Shown here piece by piece: positions 10,823 to 23,287 of a DNA stretch of 64,000 nucleotides (within the stretch, counting starts at the first letter, position 1; every line of letters starts with the position of its first letter). The notes under the pieces were generated by a model. The model saw only the letters and a program-made list of their open reading frames with translations. It had not been told where the DNA came from and did no database searches. Origin of the DNA: Chlorops oryzae. Its lineage: Eukaryota > Arthropoda > Insecta > Diptera > Chloropidae. The translations under genes and the position numbers were made by a program. The stretch is taken from contig CM035809.1 of NCBI GenBank assembly GCA_020466095.1, forward strand, positions 20,004,430 to 20,068,429, given 5' to 3'.

Positions 10823-12425
10823 AAGGGTTTCTGATTTCTTAAAATACATCAAAATTGAGACACCAATTTCCTTTGAACGGACGAAAATTAAAAAAAAAAA
10901 TCCTAAAAATGTATGAAACGAATGGGTTAAAAACCATTGCGTTTTTTTTTAAAGCTTCATAATGGGCAATATCCTCCACTGTCACTTTGAAAATTGAATT
11001 TCCTTCAATTGAAATGGTCGGTAATCTAATTTGTTCTTACAAGATGAGCTAAAAATAGCTGGAAAATACAGTGAAGAAATGTGCAGGAATCAATGGGGAC
11101 ATTAGATACTTTCTTCATTTTACTATTGATTATTGAAGTCATGATGTGTGTGTGAAAAGAAACACCAACAAAATTTACGTTGCTCGACGCCCCGAACCCG
11201 TCCCACTGTACACGACGCTGCTTCATTTGAAAAGTGCACTCTGAACTTTACCGGGCGCATTGCCAATACATTCAGTCAGACAGTATTGCGTCTGCCACCA
11301 TTTCTATCTCCCTCCTCTCTCACACCCTCTCCCGATTTGCTTTCTCCGCTTGACTTTTTGCCCATTTACGTTATACCATTCTCATATCCATACAACGCTT
11401 GCTCGTCCTTGAATGGAAACTTTCAACTCGCTCTATTCGATTCATTCATGCCGAAGTCTGTTTGCGGTAGAGAGGGCACATTCACGCATACTATCTCATG
11501 ATGACGTTGCACACATATACGCAAACGAACCCCCAACTGGCAAGGATTGCAGCAGAACTTTCGCTTCATTGCGAGAATTTTATTATAGCATACTTTCGTG
11601 CGTTCGATGGTAATTTATATTGTATCGAGCTTATAAATTCAAAAATTCTTTATTGAAGGACTTCGCTTTTAAATCGAATTAGCAATTTTATCGTCATGGA
11701 TGACCATGGATGGTCATCGTGTGGAAAGAAATATCTGTATGCCTATTTAGAGCCAACCAATTACGCTCCTGTCGGACGCTATGAGAAGGCCCGTCATTTT
11801 TTTTGATTTGATTTCTATCTGTTGCATTTCAATGTCATTTCATGGCGTTTGTTGGTGTTGTTGTTGTTGTTAGTTTTCTTACGCCATTATTCTCAAGGCG
11901 AAAGTACGAATTGCCAGCGCAACAGTTCAGGGTTAAAGAAGGTGCGCTGGCTGCCATTGGCGTTCGTGTCTTTCTCTACCGGAGCGGTCTGTTTATTCTA
12001 AAAAACCTAATCGAGTTAAATAGTTTTGCACGATGGGAGCATTTTATCGACTTAGTTTTGTTTATAAGAATTAATGAGAGTATATTTAAAATGGTAATTA
12101 GATGCACAGTAACCTTGAGTGATGGCTCAGAATGTTGGCAAATATTTATCTAAATAAAATATTTAAAAAATTTTTTTCTCAGAAGCTTGTCAATAGAGAG
12201 ACTTAAAGTATCTGTGGAAAGTTTATTTTCGGTTCGGTTGTTTGGATTTCTGGTTTTTTTTGTTTACTTCGGAAGATTTACTTTTTCGATTTCAATTTTT
12301 CACGTAACTCTTGCCAGTCGTCAGATGATTTCTTATGAGTGTTTTTTTCTTTCTTAGTCTTATAGGTTTCAGTTGTGTTGTGGCGTGGAAGGAAGTTTGA
12401 TGGGTAATCTAAAATTAGGAAATAA
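10823..12425. other. no recognised gene; possible promoter-like sequence
   Basis: 11160-11620 is more GC-rich and CT-rich than its surroundings and includes an initiator-like TTCAGTCAG near 11271. This could be an upstream promoter or 5' untranslated exon of a neighbouring gene. No coding exon is recognised. Confidence 0.3.
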
Positions 12426-12429
12426 AATG

Positions 12430-13075
12430 ACAACATAATGTCCCTACTTGGGCGCCAATAATGTTTTTGGGAAAAACATTATTTTTGGGATCTGGCATAT
12501 GCATATAAGACTTGAATTGGTATGACCAGCCAGTTCCATTAAGCGACCCTTTTTCGAAATTTAATATCGAATAATTTATCTTCGTTCTCAAAAAAACGTT
12601 CGAAAGGACTCAATCTGGGCGCCAAAAATACCCTTCTGATTAAGGCATATACCTTTATTTGATTCTTATGATTTAGTAAGCATCACCCAGTGAGATGAGA
12701 AGAACTTTAAAAAATGAATATTTAATAATTTCCGTTCATTCTTAAAAAACCTAAAAAGGACCCTACTTGGGCGCCAATATTTTTCAGATTAAATATACAT
12801 ATTTTTGGATTTTGAGAACCACTCAGTGCGACTCATCAAACGACCTTTGAAAATGAATTTCGATTAAAATTTTTCGTTCTTCAAGAAACGCCTCAAGCAG
12901 GACCCCATTTGGGTGGCAAAAATCCACTTTTCAATGTAGTATGTTTGATTTGATTTGCGTGGCCACCCATCGCGATGAAAATAACCTACTCAAATTGAAT
13001 TCTCAATAATTTTCTTTCGTTCTTAAAAAAAAAACATCCCAAAGGAGACCTCACTTGGGCGCCATGAAAATTTTT
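12430..13075. repeat. degenerate tandem repeat with CTTGGGCGCCA box
   Basis: Five diverged units spaced 142-168 bp, marked by CTTGGGCGCCA or close variants at 12447, 12615, 12766, 12908 and 13054. Each box is preceded by a CGTTCT(T)AAAAAA-like run and AAAGGA(C)CC. The box resembles the 3' end of eukaryotic tRNA-Lys (GGGCGCCA); its complement is the primer-binding-site core TGGCGCCCA used by many LTR elements. No LTR retrotransposon coding sequence is present. Confidence 0.65.
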
Positions 13076-13079
13076 TTGC

Positions 13080-14285
13080 CATCAATTCATTTCAATCAAG
13101 TATAAGTCTTAAAGACTTGAACTTTGGCATAAACAGAAATCGAAAGTTGAAAGTCCTAGACCGGACCACACCCAAAACTATAAAATCCTCAAACAAATTA
13201 TGCGAGTTCATGCAGAACTGGGTAACTATTCCGCCGCAAGCGTTCATCTATAAAATGATTTCTTTATATAAGTGCAAACAGAGATGGAGGCTTGGCACGA
13301 AGTTTCCGAGAAATTCTTAGGGGAGAACACAAAAAAAAAGAAAAAACTATCGTTCAAAGTATTTTTGTTTACATTTTTCTAATCACATTTGCACTCGAAC
13401 GTGTTGGGAACGTCGCACAATCGCCACATCGCCGCTAATCCCATTCCTCGTGCCGGTGTTCGTTCCCAAACGTCGTCTTCGCTCAGTGCAATAAAATATT
13501 TATGCACTTTTCATATTGTCACGTTTGCGTTGTGGTGTGATAAAACTTGAACAAATAGAAAATTAAAATACAAAATAATACACAGAAGAAGAAGAAAAAT
13601 CAAGTAAAATCGTAACAATGTCCAATAAGTGTTTGTACTGTTGTTGATTTTTGTTTTCTTGTTTGCCTATTTCCCTAGGTAGAGGTATCAAGTTCGCGAT
13701 TAGAAAAAACACGAGGGAGACGGAAACATGAAGGAACCTTTGAATAAATATTGACGAGAAAATAACAAGCCACTTGATTGTTCAAATTGTTACTTGATTG
13801 CTGGCATAAGGCGATTCTCAAGAGACTTCGTTGTCGTTCGGTGTCGAGCACTTTTCGATACGCCCACGTAATTTGAGAAATTGTATATTACCGTTTCACC
13901 TTTGCGGTAAATTGCTCGCATTTGACTATAAATCAATCTTAAGATTTGTGGGTAGACAGCTTGAATGTGCGTATCGCATATAGAGTGTATTCAAAAGTGA
14001 CACAACGCAAAAAATTTCCATATTTCCAAGCTTGCCTTGAACGTTTCAAAAGAAATTGTTTGATTTATTGCATTCATGTTGTTAATGAGACTAATAATGT
14101 TAGAGAACATGGTATTTTGGGAGTCTCAGAAACTTTTTTGAGTTGTAACACTTTTGAAGAGTCCTTATATGACTGATATATACTTATTACTAGTCAGAAC
14201 AGCAATTACACTAACTTCAATATGGCCAGTTTTCTAAAAACTCATAAGTGTTTTAAAAACCTATAAAATCGAAAATATGAACATC
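13080..14285. other. no supported gene
   Basis: 13380-13500 is GC-richer with an initiator-like CTCAGTGC near 13480 and might be a promoter or untranslated exon. A pyrimidine-rich stretch ending CCTAG at 13678 could be a splice acceptor. Neither can be confirmed. Confidence 0.3.
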
Positions 14286-14289
14286 ATCT

Positions 14290-14670
14290 TTCGTGTTACT
14301 ATTTGGGCGCCTTGATGGTACTTTCTATAATACAAAGACCTACAATAATTAATTTCATAGAAATCTGCTTTGATAATGTCACAAAAATAACACATAAAAC
14401 TTTAATGCCAGTTAATTGTGACAAAGTCCGTGCTCGGGCGCCAAACAATTTTACATTTAATTTCACTGAAAGACCTTTTACATTTTGCGCCCAATAAAAC
14501 ATAGACCCAAAATACTAAATTCCACAGATATAAACTTCGATAATTGAGACAAGCCCTGATTTGCCAAGGCCTTTAGCATTTTTCATTCCTCATTAAAGAG
14601 ACTCTCAATATTTAATGTCAAAGACATCAACCTTTAAACCAACACAAGTCCTGCTTGCGTGCCGAAATTT
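14290..14670. repeat. further decayed units of the GGGCGCC tandem family
   Basis: TTTGGGCGCC at 14302, CTCGGGCGCCAA at 14433 and GCTTGCGTGCCG at 14653, with AAGTCC-type words upstream as in the 12.4-13.1 kb array. An inverted GCGCCCAA occurs at 14487. Probably part of the same once larger array. Confidence 0.45.
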
Positions 14671-15575
14671 GAAACATGAATGGAAAAATTTAGTTAATCC
14701 TAAGCAAAGTTCTCCCGAACGAAGAATGATAAAATATTTAGATATCCGTAAAAGATTTTCATAATTTCTCGTTCTTAACTCAAGTCAATCGCTAACGAAG
14801 GCCATATCACAATGAGATGCCTTGTCGCGGTAATATCACAACGCAATAGAAATGAAAGCAAGACATGATTTATATATGTATGTAGTATACTTTTGGTAGC
14901 ACGAAGCGTATACTACGTGAATATATTTCAGAGAAAGCAAACCAACCCCAAAGCGATGATAATCTCATACCCCTAACCTGCTTCAACATTTCAGTTATTG
15001 GGGTAGCAGTACCAGTGATAGTGATGGTATAGCCTATTTTCAGGCGTCGCAAAATGACGCTCAACGAAAGTGAAAGTTGAGAGCGAAAGCATTGCGAAAT
15101 TTCACTGCCCACGCGCATATTCGTTTTAAGTAGTGGCTTCACAGCGCACACAGAAAAGCACGACGGCATGAGTGAATGAACAACGATTGAAGTGTGAGTT
15201 AACGCCAAAAAATATGCTTTCAATAATGGGTTTTTTTGTGATTTGACTTTCATATATGAAGGTAAATAAATAGTATTTTTTCTGAATGTACGCGCAGACT
15301 ATTAACGAGTCTTTCAACGTGTTTCGAATTCATAAATATTTTCCTTGGGGGTGTGACGGCGTGTTAAAGGGAAAATTCATTTCCCCCAAGGTCGTTTGTT
15401 TTGCTTTTACCGAAAGAATTTCTGTGCAAGGGGCTTTTAAACTCGTATGAAAAGAAATTGTTATTAATAGGATTTGCTAATAATTATTAATAATTAAAAT
15501 AATAATAATTATTAATAATTATAATAATTATAATTATGCTTTGTTTATTATATTATGAAAGAAAGCAATATTTAC
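14671..15575. other. no supported gene
   Basis: Contains a small hairpin (GTAGTATAC / GTATACTAC, 14882-14917) and an (ATT)n-like AT microsatellite at about 15473-15537. Open frames on the minus strand here resemble nothing I know. Confidence 0.5.
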
Positions 15576-16620
15576 ATTGCATATTTTTTGGCTTCAAGGT
15601 TTCAAGGTTAAAAAGGACAAGAGGATAAAATTCCATTCGATATTCATGCAACCGGATATTATCATCTCACTGAAATGAAACTAATGCAGCATACTTTGCG
15701 GCTTTTTTGGCCGCATTTCAATTTCTCTTGATGCTTATTCTAGTAGTTTTTTGTTCTTCCTATATACGCTTGGCAGACGCCCAAGATTTTTTTTTATTAT
15801 TTTTAGTCTATTTGAAGAATTGAAAGTTTGAGGCTTTTTCTATAATAGTCTCATTGAACTGGAAAATGAAAAAATTAAAGCATACTTCAAGGTGTAAGAT
15901 ATTTTTATAAAATATTTGTAGTTCCGAGATAGTTTTATTACTTTTTGCGTATCAATTTAGAAAAATGCATTGAAATTGCTAGCCTCCCTTAAGATATGCT
16001 TCAATTTACTTAATGATACTTTTTAAAAGCTCTTTGAGTGAATTCGTTTCTTGGTTTCACTGAAAAGTCAATTAGGAAAAACGTGTTCTTTATTCCCCAG
16101 ATAAATAAGTTATTGGGTTTGAGGGATTACAGTTTTCGTGATTAGTGTTCACCATTTTGATTACATTTTTTTCCCCAAGAGAATGATTGCTTTGAGTGTT
16201 TTGTGATTAAGATTTACGTATTCAAAGAGTTTTTTTTTTTGTAATTATAACATAAAATATATAACAAAATAAAATAAATGATGAAAAGAATTTTTACTCC
16301 CAAAGATATGCTACATTTTTTAAATTTTTATAACTTTAATGATAGTAATGAAAGAACAAATCAAAAAATGGTCAAATAGTGGCACAAAAGTTCTTTATTA
16401 CACTGAATATTTTCCTCATACCGTAAATATGCTACATTTTTTTTTAATTTAATGAAAGAATCATGAAAGAAAAAAAAATGAAAATTATATAGAAATGGTC
16501 AAATAGTGGCACAAGCCCTTTATTAAACTTAATATCAGTCCTAAAAGTATGCCTTGTTTTCAAAATGGACAAGGCCAGCATCAAATAATCACGGTTCATT
16601 GCCCTAAGATATGCCTCCTT
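15576..16620. promoter_or_regulatory. cluster A of eight Su(Hw)-like insulator motifs
   Basis: Eight matches to nGCATAYYTTNNGG in about 1 kb. Plus strand: 15577 (TTGCATATTTTTTGGC), 15687 (CAGCATACTTTGCGGC), 15878 (AAGCATACTTCAAGGT). Minus strand: about 15983-16003 (AAGCATATCTTAAGGG), 16297-16316 (TAGCATATCTTTGGG), 16417-16436 (weaker, TAGCATATTTACGG), 16536-16556 (AGGCATACTTTTAGG), 16599-16618 (AGGCATATCTTAGGG). The core matches what is known of the Drosophila Su(Hw) site, a TGCATAYYY core followed by T-rich sequence and GG; the gypsy insulator also carries about a dozen clustered copies. Motif sequences are seen; binding and insulator function are inferred. Confidence 0.6.
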
Positions 16621-19200
16621 TTGTTGTATACATACAAATTACATGTAATTCACTCTCTATTTCGGCTGGAAAGACTTGAGCTTAACAGCTTATGAGAATA
16701 GCACGATTCTCGGGGTCTCTTATTAGCATCTTTTGTGCGTTGTGCATGAATAAAGCTGAAAAATTACGCTAATTACGTCATCTTTGACCAAAAATTAATA
16801 CCTAGAATTTTTGGCTTTGCACTCGAAAGTAAAAATTTTAGAATTTCCAAGTTTAGTTTAAGATTTCATTTGGTTTTTTTTTTTTATTATATAAAAACGT
16901 TGCCTTAAGTGTGCGATTAAATTGAGCTTGCAGCCGTCGGAATTTTCGACAGCTGTGTAAACTGGGCCAATATAATGGAATGCTATATACTATAATTATA
17001 GTAGGTACGAGTATATTATATATAGATAAGTATATTTCGTATGATAATCAATAATCTCGCGAGCAAAGAAAGTTGAATTCTTAAAGCCACTTGAATAAAT
17101 TTCGTCTTCTTTGTAAAGAAATATATTTCGGAGTAAAAAAAATTTCCCACACACACCCTCGAAAGCATCGCGCCTCCAACACATGAACACACACAATGAA
17201 ACACAAGTAGACTTAAGTTTGCGCATAGAATTGAGAGAGAGAGCGATTTTTGTTATTGCAATTTTCTCTTGCTTGCGTTAGTATTGGTGCGTTCGTTCTT
17301 AAGGCGTTCTTATAAGATGACATCAATGTTGTGCCACTGCCACCTTTCTTACACACTACAGAGAATGAGCGAGCGAGAGAGAATCTCTCACTTCTAATGG
17401 AGGAATTTTATATCACACCAGCACGTGCTGCTGCGGCATTTTTTTCTTCTCATTTTGCTGTTGTTTGTTTTTTTTTTTTGGCTGCTGCTTTCTCTCGCCG
17501 CCATTGCTAGGAGACATACCAAGAAGCTCGTTTGCTCGAGCGTGCAGTTGTAAACAAAGCGCGCACTCTAACGGATCATAGGCTTGCCGTCGTCGCGTGA
17601 ATGTGTTCTTCTAAACAAGTGCGCAATTAGTCAGTGAACAGCCAGGTATAGAACAGTGCTGTCGCGTTTGTACCTTTAAAGTAGCAAAATGCTTTTAAAA
17701 TGATCGTTTTTTATAAAATAAACGGAGTATATTAAAGAAAAAAGTAGTTTTTAAGCAATAGAAACTTGGAAAACTCGTCAACCAAGAAGACTTAAAAAAT
17801 GAATGAATGATATTTTGTATGAAAATTTTTATACTTTTTCACTTTGAAGCGAGTGCAATAGTTGTTGTTTTTTTTTGTGAATGGTAAAAACAGATAAACT
17901 TATGCGAATAAAAAATAAATAATTTACCGCACAAAGAAGCGGAAGAAGAAAAATTTACTTACATATTTACAACCAAATTAAAGTGCGTTAATAAAGGAGT
18001 AGTAAAGTAGTACGGCGGGACAAAAAGTAGTAAAAAAAATACTATAGTATCATTTCGACAGCACTCGGGACATTGTTAAAATAAAGAAATAAATTAAATT
18101 TAAAAAAAATAGAAAAATATTCAATTCAAATTAATTATAAATTGTTCTTTTTATTGGAAAAAATTTTTTTTATTTATTTTTTTCTATTTTTTCTAAATAA
18201 AAATCTTTTTTTTTCGCTTTGAGTGTACTCTCGAAAGTCCCTGAAACAGTGCATTTAACCTGAACTGACCTCCATATTATTAGCTAGGGACATTGTTAGA
18301 CGACAGACTTGCAACTTTTACATTTGTTGTTTTTATTGTGTTTTTCCTTTTTTTCTATCTTTTTTGCTCAGTCTTTTTTTGCAATTTTTTTTTTTTTGAA
18401 TTTTTTCTGAATTCATTTCTCGATTTGTGAAAATGTGAAATGTGCTGTTTTTGTGCGTTAAATGGATTTAAGATGTTTGGGTTTTTTGTTGTTGTTGTTG
18501 TTGTTCGTACAATGCATGCTGTTGGCGTTGCGCTGGTCGTTCATGCTCGGCTCGTTCGTTGCATTTGATAACGTATTTCCTGCTCAAACTAGCGTGTTTT
18601 ATTGTTGTTGTTGTTGGTGTTTGTTTTTTTTTTTCTCTCGTATATTGCTAAATTGGCAAATTGACATTTTTACGCTTTACGAAAAAACCTTGAGCTGGTC
18701 AGTGTTCTAAGCGAATAGTGCAATGAATTTTTTCAGTGCGAAATTTTTTTTTAATGCGATGAATGCATTTCGTGCATTGTTTGTTTGAAACGCGTGAGGA
18801 AAATGTGAAAATATTTTTTCTCAATTTTTTTTTTTTTTTTCATTTCTTCTTTCTGCTTTCTAGAGTCTATTATCGCTTGTAGATTGTATGAAAAATTGTT
18901 AGCGGAAATTTTATTCCTTCTCGATAATATTGATTTATTGTTCCTTTGAACCTCTTGAAGTGAATTCGAAAGCCAGTCTATCCTTCAAAGCCGTCCTTCA
19001 CTATCAAAGTCCAATGCTGCCTGGCTTACGTGACCTCCGACAACTGTTTGACTGCTTTCGGGTCGGGTCATTGGCAAAAGGCAATTTCGTTCGAAAAAGG
19101 AAATAGTTAGAAGTCAGTTTCAAGGATAATGGAATATAAGTACTTAAAAAAAAAACCTTCTACGTCGAACTTCACCACTTTTAACTCCTTTTTGTTGCAT
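16621..19200. other. intergenic, no coding exon recognised; possible promoter
   Basis: 17330-17660 is GC-richer and includes initiator-like TTAGTCAGTG near 17627, followed by a possible 5' splice site CAG/GTATAG at 17645. This could be a distal 5' untranslated exon of SNF4Agamma, but that is inference. Poly(T) runs are frequent. A Leu/Val/Phe-rich open frame at 18462-18710 is driven by GTT repeats and not credible. Confidence 0.35.
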
Positions 19201-19202
19201 TA

Positions 19203-19370
19203 GGGGTATTCACAAAGGCGTGTTAAAAACGTTGGAAAGTAGGAAAATCGAAAAATTGCGACTTCTTAAAAAAAAATTAAACTTTTTTTGTATCTTTCAC
19301 AACTTTTTAAGCAGATAAAATTTTCAGATTTTCCGACCTTACTATTTTCCGATGCCTTTGTGAATACCCC
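19203..19370. mobile_element. fold-back MITE (GGGGTATTCACAAAGG), copy 1
   Basis: 168 bp between TA sites, beginning GGGGTATTCACAAAGGCGT and ending in GCCTTTGTGAATACCCC. Long stretches inside the ends also pair. Same family at 19797 and 21772, which are in the opposite orientation. Non-coding. Confidence 0.85.
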
Positions 19371-19796
19371 TATTGATATGAATGAAGGGGAAAAAATGGT
19401 TGGGAATGACTCCTTTAAAATAGAGCAATAGTGCTGCCATACTTCTTTAATTTTCAGTTTCATAAATTAGGTATAAAAAGGAGGTAGAGGTCAATTTTGT
19501 GGAAAGGGGGGAAAAAGGTCCTTATAAGAAGGGAAATTTTATAACTTTGAAAGGGATGGTGCTTTGTTCCAGTTAAGATCAGCCCTTTAAACGTAGGAGT
19601 TTTTTTTACCATTCTCAGAGGCAGGCGGTGATGATGCGGTTAAACATTTGCAACCTGTCGCTTAAAAAATAATTAAAAGGGGCCAAAATTTTTCAAAATT
19701 GCTGTTGCGAGAGAGAAGAATGCCACATTTTTTTCATGATTTGTAGTATTCACTGTAGTATTTCAATGAAAATTCAAATTAATTCATCTCACAATA

Positions 19797-19959
19797 GGGG
19801 TATTCACAAAGGCGTCGGAAAATAGTAAAGTCGGAAATTCGGAAAATTTTATCTGCTTAAAAAGTTGTGGAAGACAAAAAAATTAAATTTTTTTAAGAAG
19901 TCGCAATTTTCCGATTTTCCGACTTTCCACCATTTTTAACACGCCTCTGTGAATACCCC
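19797..19959. mobile_element. fold-back MITE (GGGGTATTCACAAAGG), copy 2
   Basis: 163 bp. Left flank TA; right flank AA, so the duplication is damaged. Internal ATTTTATCTGCTTAAAAA and AAGTCGCAATTTTCCG are shared with the other copies. Confidence 0.85.
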
Positions 19960-20711
19960 AAATGAAAGAAAAAACTTGTTAAATCCCATAAAAAGTTGGA
20001 AACTTGCTACGAAGGGGTTAAATTTCGTGCATGTAAATGTTTTTTTGTAACGTAATTTAAAAAAAAAATGATTTAAAGCAATCATTAAAATTTTTGTTTA
20101 CACATAATTAATTGCATTTAAAATATTTAATTGGCTTACAAACGAGGTAGACATTAAATGCATTTAATAAGTTTCAAGGACAATAAAGTTTGCACGCTTA
20201 CAGGTTATTTTCGCTGTAAAAATTACAGTGAATGTCGCCATTTTGTTGTCAGTAATAAGTTAATTGTCAGGTATTTTACCCATATTATTGTTACAGGACT
20301 TCATTAAGGATGTCGTTGTCAGTTTAAGTTAGAATTGAGGGCTCTCGAATGCTTAAACTAAAGAGAATGGTGCCATAACAATGGGAAAATTAAAAATAAA
20401 TTGAAAAAAATGTTAAATTATCAAAAATGATCACTCACACAGAACACAGAGGACATTCGAAATCTTATCAAATCAGAAAAAAATCAATCGAAAAAAAAAA
20501 CTAAAATCACTAAAATCATTGAAATTGTTTGTTGCACTGTCCAATTACTAAGAATTTTTGGTCGAGCTACGCTCTGTCTTGTGTATAAAATCAGAGACTT
20601 CTGGAACTGTCTAGAAGATCTTCTCTCTCGTGTTTGTGTCATAAAATAAAGTCTGAACTTTGGAATCAAGACACGCCAATAAAGCTTTTTGACTCAATTC
20701 TTTTCTCAAAT
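19960..20711. other. no gene; possible decayed LTR-like promoter
   Basis: 20576-20692 has a TATA-like GTATAAAATCAGAG followed by two AATAAAG signals (20647, 20680), the order seen in an LTR. No paired LTR, primer site or clear ends were found, so this is only a possibility. Confidence 0.25.
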
Positions 20712-21339
20712 TGATTACGCCAGTCCGGTGTTTGCGCTAGGTTTCTTATAAAGTATATAAATGATTTATGCTAATTGGCAGATTATAGCGTGACAGTGGA
20801 GCCTCCTAAAAGAGGGTAAAAATAATTTTTTGCCGAGTCATTTAATGATTAGGGAAACAGAAAACATTTAAATTAAACTCCCAAAAGTATGCTTATATAT
20901 AAGAATAATTCTGATGTTGAGAAATCTCTTTATTCTTGAAGCTATGACTTTTTGAGCATGTCTTGAGCAAGGATTGCCGGAACAAAGGTTTGAAATGATC
21001 TGCATTGTATCTTTCAATATTCAATTGCATACCTTTAGGGGTTAAGTTGAAATTTTCTGTTGGCTTATTAGCAGGGCGAAAGAAAATATTTAAAGTCAAC
21101 ACCGAGATGTATGCTTTTAAATATTTCAAAACCAATTTTGTATAATTTTAAGCCTTCACCAATGATTTATAATTAAGGCTCTTAGAAGATCCACACAACT
21201 TCTTAAATCCTTGCTCAGGATGTTCTTAAATGGACAAAGCTACAAGAACGGAACAGATTTCTGACTATTGAAATTGTTCTTAATACATTTAAGCATACTT
21301 TTAGGTGCTCAATTAATATATTTTCTGTAGCCCTATTAA
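20712..21339. repeat. 620 bp repeat, copy 1, with four Su(Hw)-like motifs
   Basis: Starts TGATTACGCCAGTCCGG and recurs nearly intact at 23288-23910 in the same orientation. Carries four GCATAY...GG motifs: 20877-20896 minus (AAGCATACTTTTGGG), 21023-21043 plus (TTGCATACCTTTAGGGG), 21098-21118 minus (AAGCATACATCTCGG), 21288-21308 plus (AAGCATACTTTTAGGTG). No inverted ends, LTR features or coding sequence, so the unit is of unknown class. All four motifs are kept in both copies. Confidence 0.85.
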
Positions 21340-21771
21340 TATCAGTATTCAAGTAAATAATTTGATAAAAATCTAAAAAATATATAAAAAATATTCTTCT
21401 ATCTGGGGGACTTTTACCTAGTATTTACTGTATTTACTTTATAGATTTGGCCTTCTTTGTTGTTCAACTGCACACGCACGCACGATCGCAGCAGATACTG
21501 AGCGCCATCCTACAAAAGTGCGATAGTCCAAAGCTTATCAGCTTGCACATGCTTCAGCGAGAGTTTGCCTTTTTTTCTGCTCCTTTTATTTTTTCCATTA
21601 AATTATAAGTATTAATTTCATTTCTTCAATTACTCTTTTATCTTGTGAGTGTGTGAGTTGCACTTCATTCGGTTTCATTTTCATTAGATTAAAATTTAAA
21701 ATAATAATAAAAAAAAAAAAAAAAATTCACTATGAAAAGTTTCTCAAGAACTTTAAATTGTTGAGACATTA

Positions 21772-21937
21772 GGGGTATTCACAAAGGCGTCGCAAAATAG
21801 TAAAGTTGGAGAATCGGAAAATTTTATCTGCTTAAAAACTTGTGCAATATACAAAAAAAGTTTAAAATTTTTTAATAAGTCGCAATTTTCCGATTTTCCG
21901 ACTTTCCAACATTTTAACACGCCTTTGTGAATACCCC
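21772..21937. mobile_element. fold-back MITE (GGGGTATTCACAAAGG), copy 3
   Basis: 166 bp between clean TA duplications (21770-21771, 21938-21939); ends GGGGTATTCACAAAGGCGT and ACGCCTTTGTGAATACCCC. Closest to copy 2. Confidence 0.87.
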
Positions 21938-21939
21938 TA

Positions 21940-23287
21940 ATGTTTTGAAAAAATTTTTGCATCAAGAATTAATTTTCAGACCAATACAATTTCTGTGGTC
22001 ATGCGAAGAATTTTTTTTTATTTTTTTTTTTAAGTACTTCCATTATTTTTAGAGAAATTTAAATTGTTGGGCCAAAGTATAAAATTGTTGTCATTAAATT
22101 TTAATTTTTTTCAGTGTTATTGCCGGCACAATCGATTTTTTTTTAGGTTGGTAAGAATCTTCTCTTTAGAAATCGCATCAAAATTCCGATGTTGTTTGTT
22201 TTAAGAAACTATTTTCGGGGCAAAAACGCCATTGAATTGCTTAAAGTGAAAATGAAAAATGAAAAAAATTATTTTTCTTTCGATTCGAAAATACAAACGT
22301 CCTGCTTACGTAAATCAACATCGTTTGAATGCCAAAGAAATTATAAAATTTTTAATCTGCCGCAAAAGTTTTTATTTGGCAAAAATGAAATAAAAAGTAA
22401 ATGTATCAACTTTAAAAAAAAAAAAATAAAAATAATAATAATTCCGCTAGCACTGTCAAAAATCATAAATCCTTGACCTATTTAATAATAAACCCCCCTA
22501 CAAGTCATTTCTTTCGCAACGCATAGACCTCCGTTCAGGAAATTCCTCTACGTCTTTCGTCGCCTATATTGTATATTTGTAGTTATGTAGCAATAAAACT
22601 CAATTCTACTCTACACCTTTGAATACGAAAATCAAAACAGAAAAAAAGAGCAAAAAAAGACAAGAAATTTAAATTAAAAATAGTAAACAAACGCTTAATA
22701 AATATTAACTTTTGAACGTTATCACAAAATGATTCTTAGTGCGAAGATAAGGCGAAGCTTTTTGCGGGCAAGCAGAAGAGAGAGTGGAGAGGAGTTTTTA
22801 ATCAACAGCAGCAGCAAAAGTTACTTCATTTTGCCTTAAAGTGTTTTTCTGTTTCAAAATATTTTATTGTCGTTTTTCAATTTTCTCTTTTGTGCTCTGT
22901 AACTCGTGATAAAGAAGAAAAAGTCATAAGAAATTTAATTTTGTGATCGATTTAGATTGAGTCGAAGCGAAACGCTCCAACAATAACCGATAAGAATTGT
23001 TTATAGAGAGTGGTGATTTTTCATTAATTGAAAATAATTTTTTTTAGTAATTAAAAGTTTAATTAGAATTAAGAAATTGAAAGAAAAATTCATGTTTTAA
23101 AATTAAAAATTAATTTTCTAACAATTTTCCACTATTTCTCTACTAGAAGTGAGCTTTTTAAACCCTTAGAATTTCTTCAAGGCTTCCTATGAGAGTTAAC
23201 AGATCACTGTTAGGACAGTATAGAGCTTAACAGATTACTGTTGAGACACTGTTAAGGTGCCTCTTATGCTATTACTTGTAATTATTG
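21940..23287. other. AT-rich, no supported gene
   Basis: An open frame at 22189-22476 is Lys/Phe/Ile-rich low-complexity sequence without a known domain. 23200-23265 contains AACAGATCACTGTTAG / AACAGATTACTGTTGAG, a short local duplication. Confidence 0.5.
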
